NCBI GenBank assembly: GCA_963726795.1
Contig: CAVSDD010000006.1
Coordinates: 124,001 to 188,000 of the forward strand
Length of the DNA: 64,000 bases
Reading direction: 5' to 3'
From: Hyphomicrobium_A sp963726795
GTDB taxonomy: Bacteria; Pseudomonadota; Alphaproteobacteria; Rhizobiales; Hyphomicrobiaceae
Below are positions 54,872 to 62,536 of the stretch, piece by piece. The notes under the pieces are model-generated. The model was not told where the DNA came from and made no database searches. It saw only the letters and a list, made by a program, of their open reading frames with translations. The translations under genes were made by a program, and so were the position numbers. The number at the start of each line of letters is the position of its first letter. The stretch's first letter is position 1.

Positions 54872-56186
54872 TCTTGATCTTTCGCCCAGTCCAGCTCCGA
54901 TAGGCCCATTCGCCGGCAAACGAGGCCGCCGCGATGAGCACGAGCGCGGCGATGGCAGCAGGCTGTTGCTGATACGTGTAGACGCTGAGAATTGCGAACA
55001 TGGCGAGGCACGTAATCAGCGACAGCGTCACGATGATCGCGTTGGCACGGGTTTGCTTGAGGACCAGCAGATGCCCGCCGTTCACGGCGGCATAAACCAG
55101 AAGAAAGGCCGCGCTTCCCATCATGGCAATGCCGGATAGATCGAAGCACAGCATCACCACCACGACGAGCGCCGCGGTGAGCAACAAACCGCCCGTCGCC
55201 TGCTTCCACTCTAGGCGTGACAGTCTGGCCGGCAGCTCGCCATCGCGGGCGATCATGTAGCAGACATTCGCGGAGCCAAAGAGTGTGGCGTTGATCGCGG
55301 ATGCGGTTGAGAACAGCGCGGCGACGGCGATGAGACGGAAACCCACCTCTCCCAGAAAAGGCTTGGCGGCTTCCGCCAGCGCGTAATCTCGCGCGCGCTC
55401 GATCTCGGCGTTCGTCAGATTGCCCGTTACTGTCAGCGCCACGGCGAGGTAGAGGATGATCACAAGGATCACGGCCGTGTACAGCGCGCGCGGCAGCGTC
55501 ACCTGGGGGTTGCGCATATCGCCGGCCGCATTGGCTATAAGCCCGAAGCCTTCGTAGCCGATAAAAAGCACTCCAGCTCCGAACAGGATCGATTGACTGC
55601 CGGGCCACAACTCAGGCGAGAGGTTCTCAGGCTTGACGAACCACAGGCCCGTGGCCGCGAATACAACGAGGATGGCGAGTTTGACGGCGACAATAATTGT
55701 CTCGCCCCGTCCCATGACTTTGGCGCCAAACGCGTTCACGACCGTCACCAGGAGCACCGAACCGATCGCCAAGGATTTGAGCAGCACCGCAGACGGCGCT
55801 TCGGTGATGAACGTTGCGGCGTAGCTGCCGAACGCCGTCGCATAAAGTGCCAGCGAGATGATGTAACCCGCCCACATGAACAGGTTGAGACCGCCGGCAA
55901 ATACCCCGTCGCCAAATCCTTCAACCAGAAAGTGCACGGCTCCGCCGGCGGATGGAAAGGTCGCGCCGAGTTTGGCATAGGAATACGTGGAGAGGAGCGC
56001 GACGACGCCACCGATGGCAAATGCCAGCCACATGGCGTTGCCGGCAGCCTGCGCGACGACACCGAGAATCGAAAAAATTCCTGCGCCCACCATGCCACCG
56101 ATGCCAATCGACACAGCCGCTACCATGCCGATTTGGCCGGCGCGCGATTGAGCTGGAGGAGAGCGGTTTGAAGAGCTTTGGGGCAT
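54852..56186 (-). CDS. APC-superfamily amino acid permease
   Basis: This 444-aa protein has 12 spans. The family entry is GQIGMVAAVSIGIGGMVGAG IFSILG at the first helix (the GxGxxxGAGIF type). It continues LLSTYSYAKLGATFPSAGGA, then FGAKVMGRGETIIVAVKLAI and GYEGFGLIANAAGDMRNPQV, which carries the EGF-type motif of this superfamily. Substrate cannot be told from sequence. It is convergent with the PKS gene (20-nt overlap). Confidence 0.9.
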   Translation of the reverse strand: MPQSSSNRSPPAQSRAGQIGMVAAVSIGIGGMVGAGIFSILGVVAQAAGNAMWLAFAIGGVVALLSTYSYAKLGATFPSAGGAVHFLVEGFGDGVFAGGLNLFMWAGYIISLALYATAFGSYAATFITEAPSAVLLKSLAIGSVLLVTVVNAFGAKVMGRGETIIVAVKLAILVVFAATGLWFVKPENLSPELWPGSQSILFGAGVLFIGYEGFGLIANAAGDMRNPQVTLPRALYTAVILVIILYLAVALTVTGNLTNAEIERARDYALAEAAKPFLGEVGFRLIAVAALFSTASAINATLFGSANVCYMIARDGELPARLSRLEWKQATGGLLLTAALVVVVMLCFDLSGIAMMGSAAFLLVYAAVNGGHLLVLKQTRANAIIVTLSLITCLAMFAILSVYTYQQQPAAIAALVLIAAASFAGEWAYRSWTGRKIKIRARAR

Positions 56187-56285
56187 GCCACTCGCTGAGT
56201 GTTGAGCTGAGTGGCTAGCGGTAAGGCGATTCTCTCAACAAGGCTGACGCCAATCAGCCCGCTCGTGGCCGCCTCGAAGGATTTT

Positions 56286-56549
56286 TTATTTTGGCTGAAT
56301 GTTCGACGGCGGTTTGATTACATCCTTGTTGGCCGGATCTGGGTCCGGATCCGGTGGCGCCTTTTCTATTTTAGGATCGGGATCGGCTTTTGGCTTGATC
56401 ACTTCGGTGTCGGGCGGCAGCTGCGTAGAGGGCACAGGACCATCCGGCTTGGTACCGTCTTGGACCAGCTGAACGTTGGGCTGCGCCAAAGCTGTGCCCG
56501 AATGCAGAGCCACACCGAAAACAAACAAGAAGGGGAGCGCACGCCGCAT
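56286..56549 (-). CDS. Small secreted Pro/Asp/Lys-rich protein, unknown
   Basis: This 87-aa protein has a signal peptide (MRRALPFLFVFGVALHSGTA, cleavage near ALA-QP). A low-complexity mature part follows: KPDGPVPSTQLPPDTEVIKP / KADPDPKIEKAPPDPDPDPA. It looks disordered and extracytoplasmic. The start shares one nucleotide with the stop of the upstream 71-aa gene (TGATG), so the two are co-translated. No family recognised. Confidence 0.65.
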   Translation of the reverse strand: MRRALPFLFVFGVALHSGTALAQPNVQLVQDGTKPDGPVPSTQLPPDTEVIKPKADPDPKIEKAPPDPDPDPANKDVIKPPSNIQPK

Positions 56550-56764
56550 CAGTCAATCTCGCGCGTTGGGCTTCCGCTGTCGCCTGGCGGATCTTTGATC
56601 GATGCAAGCGCTGCTTGATAGTGGCGCTTAGCCTCTTCCAGATGCTTTTTTGCGTCGTCGCTACGCATAAAAATCGCGTTGCGCGCCGCGCTTCGCAATT
56701 CGTTCTCGAGATCCCACAGGGATTTCAACACAGGATGAATATTTTCAGACATTGTCGCCACCAT
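56549..56764 (-). CDS. Small helical protein, unknown
   Basis: This 71-aa product (MVATMSENIHPVLKSLWDLE) is mostly charged helix: NELRSAARNAIFMRSDDAKK / HLEEAKRHYQAALASIKDP, consistent with a short coiled coil. An alternative start is the ATG at 56752. It is coupled to the downstream secreted protein by a one-nucleotide overlap. I do not recognise it. Confidence 0.6.
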   Translation of the reverse strand: MVATMSENIHPVLKSLWDLENELRSAARNAIFMRSDDAKKHLEEAKRHYQAALASIKDPPGDSGSPTREID

Positions 56765-56841
56765 GTGAGACTGATGACGCTAAAACTCGCCGCTCGGGGC
56801 ATCGTTCCCTGCGGATCTGGCCGCAGGCTTTGGCCCTTTCG

Positions 56842-57952
56842 CTAGGGCCCCAGCCGCGGAGCAGCGGGAGTAACAGGTGCGGTACCGTTCAAATTTGACC
56901 GCGCGCGCAGGCATTCCCCGACGCATATCGCGGGCGGGCCGTCTGCCTGCTCTTGTTGACGCGTCATCTGATTGATTTGATCGATCTGGGCATCGACCTC
57001 TTGCTCGGTGCGGGCCGCAAAACGGACTGTTTGCGGACCCAGCGAGGTAAACTGCACAACGAACACGTTGTTACGTTCGCCTTCAGCGCGCGCGCGCTCG
57101 GCGTCGACTTGTTCTCTCAGCAGGTGGATGAGCGTTGCATCGCGATCTGAATGCAGGATGTGGGCGCCAACCGCATCGTCGATAAAGGCATCCAAGGCGG
57201 GCAACGGCTCGACGGCCGGCAACCGGAAGACTTCTGGTGCGGTCAGGCAGCGCACGGCTGAGCACCTCGTGATCGATAGCCGCCTGCGCTTCGCGCTGGC
57301 GCTCGCTTTCCTGGAAGGCATCCCATACGTCCTGGTGCCACTTCGTCACCTGGTCGAGCATGGCCTTGCGCGCCCGCCAAGCCGCCTCATACGTCGCAAC
57401 GTCGACGTGCTGCCACTGAGGTCCGAAATTGGCGACGGCGAAGTACATTTCTTCCGCGCGTCGCTGGCTGTTTCCGGCAGCGCGCAAGGCAAAATAGAAA
57501 ACCTTGTGCACCGCCTCGGCGCTCACGCCTTTGCGGCGAATGTAAAAATCATGGATGACGGCCGCCTTGACGTAGCTGTCGGTCCAAGGTCCTCCGATGA
57601 GCGTGCGGAAGAACAAGGGTATGGAGGCGCCGTCCGTCTGAAATCCCGCCGGCACATCCCAATGCCGTCCCTTGGGATCGATGTAGCCGAACTGGGCGCT
57701 CAGCTCGCGCAGCTGGCCAAGCTTGCCGCCGTCGATCCATTTTTCCTTGAGTGCGAGAGGAACCTTGAAGCAGCCGTACTGTTCGTCGGGCGCGCACTTC
57801 ATATCGAGATTGAAGCATCGCGCTTGCGGTTCGGCCGCGTCGAAGGCGCTGATATCCACGAACGCACACGTGTTCGACGGCTCGTCAAGCGAAGCCGCGT
57901 GCGCATATGCCGGGATCAGAAGAACTAGGAGGTGGACGATCTGCCGAATCAT
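56842..57952 (-). CDS. DUF1353-like secreted protein with C-terminal helical extension, one apparent +1 frameshift
   Basis: It starts MIRQIVHLLVLLIPAYAHAA (signal peptide). The DUF1353 core reads WDVPAGFQTDGASIPLFFRT / LIGGPWTDSYVKAAVIHDFY and FNLDMKCAPDEQYGCFKVPL. After QREAQAAIDHEVLS the raw frame becomes Arg-rich noise. A +1 shift between 57225 and 57262 opens a coherent frame: LPAVEPLPALDAFIDDAVGA / HILHSDRDATLIHLLREQVD / AERARAEGERNNVFVVQFTS / LGPQTVRFAARTEQEVDAQI. I join them as one gene. Two overlapping genes remain possible. DUF1353 proteins are of unknown function and often phage- or secretion-associated. Confidence 0.65.
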
Positions 57953-57993
57953 GGGCCGCTCAATGGCCTAATTGCCTTGCAGTGCTCTGCCAC

Positions 57994-58167
57994 TCAGACC
58001 GGTGGTCGGATCGAGGGCCACGCGCGCCAAGCGATGAACACGAGAAGAGAGACAAAAAAGGCGATCATGTCCCAGCGTCCGTCGGCGGCAAGAGGCGGAA
58101 TGAAATAGATCACTCCGGACGCCACAACGGCGAAAACGATCACGAAAAAATAGCGTACGCCCTGCAT
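57994..58167 (-). CDS. 57-aa two-span membrane protein, unknown
   Basis: This short gene begins MQGVRYFFVIVFAVVASGVI and ends YFIPPLAADGRWDMIAFFVS / LLVFIAWRAWPSIRPPV. Two hydrophobic helices are joined by a short polar loop. The reading is clean and membrane-like, but the start lacks a strong ribosome site. Nothing identifies a family. Confidence 0.55.
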   Translation of the reverse strand: MQGVRYFFVIVFAVVASGVIYFIPPLAADGRWDMIAFFVSLLVFIAWRAWPSIRPPV

Positions 58168-58548
58168 GCCGTCGTCCCCTGCGCAGCTGACATTAGCTGC
58201 TGCTAGCGCACCGGTCGAGCGCCTAAGTCCGCGCGGTTAACCAGTGAGAGCGCGTGCCGGCGCTATTTATTGCGCCCGCCTTGCAACCAACTGCGCGGGC
58301 TGCGAGTTCCTCACGCCAGAGAGGGGCAATTTGTTTGCAATCCAGGCACCTGTGAGTGTTTTTCGGTGTGCGCTGGTCATCGCCTGCATACGGGCTGCTC
58401 TGGCGCTCATTTCTGGCGATGCCCTACAACTCTCGCCGTATTGGGAAGGCGCTTGGGAAGTTTGATTGGCGGGCCGAGTGATCCTCTTGAAGAGCAACTG
58501 AACCCGCTGACAAGTCGGCGGCGCCCCATCTTGAACCCAGGAGGATTT
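58168..58548. other. Region upstream of the CHASE3 kinase
   Basis: 381 nt with no supported gene. The kinase frame remains open through much of it, but with Cys/Trp-rich, non-homologous residues, so it is read as leader. CAGGAGG at 58538-58544 is the kinase ribosome site. Confidence 0.55.
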
Positions 58549-60051
58549 GTGCCCCGCTTCAAGCTCGCGTCCATGCGGGTCACTGCCGTTTTTACCCTCG
58601 TAGGCTTGGCGGTTCTGCTCGCGATGGTTGCGACGTCGTTCTGGATGCTGCAGCGAACGCGAGCATCCACGGATGCCGTGCTGAGCACGCGTGAGGTTCG
58701 CAGCTCACTGGTCGATTTGCTGTCGGTGATCCAGGATGCCGAGACGGGACAACGCGGATACCTGCTGACCGGCGAGGACCGTTATCTGCAGCCCTACGAA
58801 GCAGCACTTCGACAAGTGGAGCCAAGCTTAAAACGTCTTCAGGTCGCACTTTCGCGTTCTGGCGAAGACGAGCAATTGCTAGTGCCCCTGCGCGCCGCGA
58901 TCACCGCAAAGGTCAACGAGCTTGCGCAGACCGTCGGGCTGAAGCGGGCGGGCAAGGCCAACGAAGCATTGGCGGTCGTGCTGACCGATCGCGGCAAGGA
59001 AACGATGGACGCCATTCGCAATCAGCTGCGCGATGAGACGGGGAGAGTAGAGGGGAGGCTCTATTCGAATATCGCCGATCAAAGGTCGAACGCGAACGCC
59101 TTGCGATGGATGATCCTGACAGGAGGACTGCTGATTTTGATTGCGGGGGGCGGGGCGGCATGGGCACTCACTTCATATACGCGCGAGCTCAGGCAGGCCC
59201 GCATCGAGGTTGATGCGCTGAACAGCGGCCTTGAGGGGCGTATCCGCGAACGGACCGCGGACTTGCAACGCGCCAACGAGGAAATTCAGAGGTTCGCCTA
59301 CATTGTGAGCCACGACCTGCGCGCTCCATTGGTGAACGTGATGGGCTTCACCAGTGAGCTTGAGACGTCGCTCGTGGCGATGCAGACGCTGACGGCTGAT
59401 CCGGCAATCACGACCTCGCCGGCGGGAGTGGCGGCCAAAGCCGTCGTCGATACCGATGTTCCCGAGGCGATATCCTTCATCCGCACCTCGACCCAGAAAA
59501 TGGATTCCTTGATCAACGCCATCCTCAAGCTCTCGCGTGAGGGCCAGCGGACGCTCAATCCCGAGCGGGTCGACCTGCAACAACTGTTCGATGGCATCGC
59601 CGCGAGTGTGCAGCACCGACTGACGGAATCGGGTGGCGAGCTTCTCATCGACAAGTCGCTGCCCACAGTGGTGAGCGACCGCTTGGCCCTGGAACAGATA
59701 TTCGGCAACCTCGTCGACAACGCCATCAAGTATCGTTCCCGGCAGCGTCCTCCGTTGATCGAGGTGCGGCTGCGGGAAGATCGCGGAGGGTCGGTGGTGA
59801 TCGAGTTGCAGGATAATGGGCGCGGAATTGCGGGTCAGGATCACGAGCGCGTTTTCGACCTATTCCGGCGCGCGGGTGCCCAGGATCAAGCAGGAGAGGG
59901 CATTGGGCTCGCGCATGTGCGCGCCCTCACGAGGCGTCTGGAGGGGCAGATAACCTTGACATCGGAGCTGGGTGTCGGCACGACGTTTCAGATCAAATTA
60001 CCACGTATCTTGCGCATTAAATCGGAGCAGTTAAGTGAGCTCAGAAGCTAG
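58549..60051 (+). CDS. CHASE3-domain sensor histidine kinase
   Basis: This 500-aa membrane kinase starts at GTG 58549 (VPRFKLASMRVTAVFTLVGL), 4 nt after CAGGAGG. Two spans (about residues 11-33 and 185-207) flank a CHASE3 periplasmic domain: LLSVIQDAETGQRGYLLTGE / DRYLQPYEAALRQVEPSLKR. A coiled coil (LNSGLEGRIRERTADLQRAN) leads to HisKA with the phospho-His in QRFAYIVSHDLRAPLVNVMG and an HATPase (N box NLVDNAIKYRS, G box LQDNGRGIAG, GEGIGLAHVRALTRRLEGQI). It overlaps the next response regulator by 17 nt. The signal is unknown. Confidence 0.92.
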   Translation: MPRFKLASMRVTAVFTLVGLAVLLAMVATSFWMLQRTRASTDAVLSTREVRSSLVDLLSVIQDAETGQRGYLLTGEDRYLQPYEAALRQVEPSLKRLQVALSRSGEDEQLLVPLRAAITAKVNELAQTVGLKRAGKANEALAVVLTDRGKETMDAIRNQLRDETGRVEGRLYSNIADQRSNANALRWMILTGGLLILIAGGGAAWALTSYTRELRQARIEVDALNSGLEGRIRERTADLQRANEEIQRFAYIVSHDLRAPLVNVMGFTSELETSLVAMQTLTADPAITTSPAGVAAKAVVDTDVPEAISFIRTSTQKMDSLINAILKLSREGQRTLNPERVDLQQLFDGIAASVQHRLTESGGELLIDKSLPTVVSDRLALEQIFGNLVDNAIKYRSRQRPPLIEVRLREDRGGSVVIELQDNGRGIAGQDHERVFDLFRRAGAQDQAGEGIGLAHVRALTRRLEGQITLTSELGVGTTFQIKLPRILRIKSEQLSELRS

Positions 60052-60481
60052 ACCTGTGTCGATCGTCATGATCGAGGATGATGACGGACATGCGCGCCTT
60101 ATCGAGCGAAACATTCGCCGTGCGGGCGTCGAAAACGAGTTGATCCCGTTCACAACCGGGACGGCCGCTCTGGAATTCCTGCTTGGGCCCGACCAGTCGG
60201 GTGAGGTTAGCTCCAAGAAACAGCTGCTCGTCCTTCTCGACCTCAATCTTCCCGACATGACCGGCATTTCGATCCTCGAGAAGATCAAGGCCAACGAGCA
60301 TACCAAACGGTCGCCGGTCATTGTCCTGACCACCACGGACGACGCGCGCGAAATCCAGCGCTGCTACGACTTGGGAGCGAACGTGTACATCACCAAGCCG
60401 GTGGACTACGAGAACTTCGCCAATGCTATCCGCCAGCTTGGCTTGTTCTTCGCGGTCATGCAGGTTCCGGAAACACTGTGA
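60035..60481 (+). CDS. Single-domain response regulator
   Basis: This 148-aa CheY-like receiver starts at GTG 60035 inside the kinase 3' end. Key residues: acidic pocket in VSIVMIEDDDGHARLIERNI, phospho-Asp in LLVLLDLNLPDMTGISILEK, Thr in VIVLTTTDDAREIQRCYDLG and Lys in ANVYITKPVDYENFANAIRQ. There is no output domain, as in phosphorelay intermediates (Rcp1-like). The stop overlaps the next gene by 4 nt (GTGA). Confidence 0.94.
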   Translation: MSSEARPVSIVMIEDDDGHARLIERNIRRAGVENELIPFTTGTAALEFLLGPDQSGEVSSKKQLLVLLDLNLPDMTGISILEKIKANEHTKRSPVIVLTTTDDAREIQRCYDLGANVYITKPVDYENFANAIRQLGLFFAVMQVPETL

Positions 60482-61521
60482 CATCGCGCCCCGCCCGAGT
60501 TCTTTATATCGACGATGATGCCGGTCTGGCCCGGCTCGTCGAAAAGGCCCTCCGCGCGCGAGGCTTTGATTTCGAGCACGCCGCTTCGGGCGATGCGGGG
60601 CTACAGCGCCTGCAGACTGAGCAGTTCGACATCGTTGGGCTCGATCATCACATGCCCGGCCACACTGGCCTGGAAATCCTTCCTAGAATCCAGGAGCTGC
60701 CGAATGCTCCGCCGGTCGTCTATGTGACGGGTTCAGAGGACAGCAGGGTTGCCGTCGCGGCCTTGAAGGCCGGCGCGATCGATTATGTCTGGAAAGACGT
60801 GCAGGGGCATTTTCGCGAGCTTCTCGTAGAGTCCGTCATAACGTCTCTCGCAAAAGAGAAGTTGCGCCGCGACAAGGAGGCGGCGGATCGTGAGGTGCTT
60901 GCAGCGCGCGACCGCGCCGAGCTCCTTCTGCGCGAGGTGAACCATCGCGTTGCGAACTCGCTGGCGATCGTTGCAGGCCTGGCGCGCATGCAGCGCGCGA
61001 TGGTCACGGACGAAGCGGCAAAGCACGTGATCAACGAGATGGAAGCGCGAATTCTTGCCGTCGCAGGCGTGCACAAACGGCTCTACACGTCGCAAGATGT
61101 TCAAACGGTCGACGTCAAAGCCTATCTTACCGGCCTCGTGGAAGAGCTGAGCGCAGCAATGCAGGCGTGGGGCAGCAATCACAACATCAAGCTGCAGGCT
61201 GAGCCCATGACGTTGCCGACCGACAAGGCGGTCTCGCTCGGCATCATCGTCACGGAGCTGGTGACGAACGCTTATAAGTACGCCTACACAGGCAACCAGG
61301 CGGGCGACATCCGCGTGAGCATGAATCGTGTTGGGTCACAGGCGTGCCTCAGCGTCGAAGACGATGGTGTCGGCTGGTCTCGATCAGACCCCGCGACGGG
61401 AACCGGCCTTGGCACCCGGGTGATCAAAGCAATGTCGACCAATTTTGGCGCGGAGATCACCTATCCCCCTACCGCTCGCGGGACAAAGGCGATGCTCTGT
61501 TTTGATCTCGAAATCCTTTGA
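60478..61521 (+). CDS. REC-HWE/HisKA_2 hybrid histidine kinase
   Basis: This 347-aa cytosolic protein starts at GTG 60478. Residues 1-120 form a receiver (ARVLYIDDDAGLARLVEKAL, phospho-Asp in FDIVGLDHHMPGHTGLEILP, PVVYVTGSEDSRVAVAALKA). A linker helix leads to the HisKA_2 His motif RAELLLREVNHRVANSLAIV and an HATPase (SLGIIVTELVTNAYKYAYTG, SVEDDGVGWSRSDPATGTGL, GTRVIKAMSTNFGAEITYPP). With the two preceding genes it makes a three-gene phosphorelay. A 16-nt tandem duplication spans its stop codon. Confidence 0.92.
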   Translation: MTSRPARVLYIDDDAGLARLVEKALRARGFDFEHAASGDAGLQRLQTEQFDIVGLDHHMPGHTGLEILPRIQELPNAPPVVYVTGSEDSRVAVAALKAGAIDYVWKDVQGHFRELLVESVITSLAKEKLRRDKEAADREVLAARDRAELLLREVNHRVANSLAIVAGLARMQRAMVTDEAAKHVINEMEARILAVAGVHKRLYTSQDVQTVDVKAYLTGLVEELSAAMQAWGSNHNIKLQAEPMTLPTDKAVSLGIIVTELVTNAYKYAYTGNQAGDIRVSMNRVGSQACLSVEDDGVGWSRSDPATGTGLGTRVIKAMSTNFGAEITYPPTARGTKAMLCFDLEIL

Positions 61522-61532
61522 TCTCGAAGTCT
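61501..61532 (+). repeat. Tandem 16-nt duplication across the kinase stop
   Basis: TTTGATCTCGAAATCC (61501-61516) is followed by TTTGATCTCGAAGTCT (61517-61532), 14 of 16 identical. The first copy encodes the protein end FDLEIL; the second begins at the stop. Confidence 0.8.
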
Positions 61533-61592
61533 AGACATCGCACTTGATGCATCTAGAGAGACGCGTGCCGAGGGGCGCGCTTGCGAGCATTC

Positions 61593-62054
61593 ATGGCCAT
61601 CAACGTCTCAGTTCAAACGGTCCACCCACGAAAACTGGCGGTGGTCACACGCCAGGTGACAATCGGCGCTGTCGGTACCGCTTTCCGTCCCGCCTTGGAT
61701 CAAGTCTGGAGTTTTTTGCGAAGCCAACCCGGTCTTCGCACCGACGGCCACAACGTGTTTTTGTATCATCATCCCGCTCAACGCAGCGCTCCAATGAATG
61801 TCAACTTCGGGGTGGAGGTGACGCGTGCATTTACGCCGTCGGGAGAAGTCCACGCGACCGATACCCCTGCCGGTGAGGCCGCGGTGGCCGTTCATGTCGG
61901 CGCTTATGACGACATGAGGGTTACGCACGATGCCATCCATGCGTGGGCCAAAGCGCACGGACGATCAATCGGGGGTCAATCGTGGGAAGTCTACGGTGAT
62001 TGGTTCGACGACCCGGCCAAGCTTGAGACCACGATCATCTATCTCCTGGCGTGA
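61593..62054 (+). CDS. GyrI-like small-molecule/effector-binding domain protein
   Basis: This 153-aa protein begins MAINVSVQTVHPRKLAVVTR at ATG 61593. It has the GyrI-like duplicated beta-alpha-beta fold, visible as PMNVNFGVEVTRAFTPSGEV, HATDTPAGEAAVAVHVGAYD and DMRVTHDAIHAWAKAHGRSI, ending WEVYGDWFDDPAKLETTIIY. Such domains bind hydrophobic effectors alone or fused to MerR/AraC regulators. No DNA-binding domain is fused here. A TTG start at 61581 was rejected. Confidence 0.85.
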   Translation: MAINVSVQTVHPRKLAVVTRQVTIGAVGTAFRPALDQVWSFLRSQPGLRTDGHNVFLYHHPAQRSAPMNVNFGVEVTRAFTPSGEVHATDTPAGEAAVAVHVGAYDDMRVTHDAIHAWAKAHGRSIGGQSWEVYGDWFDDPAKLETTIIYLLA

Positions 62055-62081
62055 GAAATCCTGACCCTCTGCGGTCTCGGA

Positions 62082-62495
62082 CTAAAAGAATGTGCCGAGG
62101 AACGCCGCCGCCTTATCCGAGATGCCGCCAATCTTGTTCGTTGCTTGACGATAGAACTTGAAATTGAGCTCAGCTCCCGGCTGGCCGTCCTTCCAATTCG
62201 TTAGCCGTTTCAGCTCGCTGCGGCCCAGCGGGCGCTTCGCCAAAGCTGTGCGTCTGATGGCGACGCTCACACACGGCGTTTGCCGGGCGATGCCGCGCTT
62301 CTTCGGTATAGCCTCTGCGGACGTGACGATGCCGCGGGCGATGAGGCCTTGCCCGCCCTCATTCTCGCTCGCGAACAGGAAAACTGTATCGCCCTCTGCG
62401 ATATTCTTGCCTCCATACATTGTCTTCTGCGCCGCGAACGCGATCGTTTTCGCGTTCGCGTCGCGTATCTCGGCTTTGATCACGAATGCCGCCAT
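62082..62495 (-). CDS. PUA/EVE-like small protein, unknown
   Basis: This 137-aa protein begins MAAFVIKAEIRDANAKTIAF at ATG 62495, 6 nt after GGGAGA. It continues AEGDTVFLFASENEGGQGLI ARGIV and ends RLTNWKDGQPGAELNFKFYR. The short beta-rich layout with GDTVFLFAS...GLIARG resembles PUA-like (EVE/ASCH) folds that bind modified nucleobases. This is a weak structural impression, not a firm family call. Confidence 0.6.
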   Translation of the reverse strand: MAAFVIKAEIRDANAKTIAFAAQKTMYGGKNIAEGDTVFLFASENEGGQGLIARGIVTSAEAIPKKRGIARQTPCVSVAIRRTALAKRPLGRSELKRLTNWKDGQPGAELNFKFYRQATNKIGGISDKAAAFLGTFF

Positions 62496-62536
62496 GTCAT
62501 CTCCCGCCCCTATTAGGTGCGCTGAGTGGGGATCGG

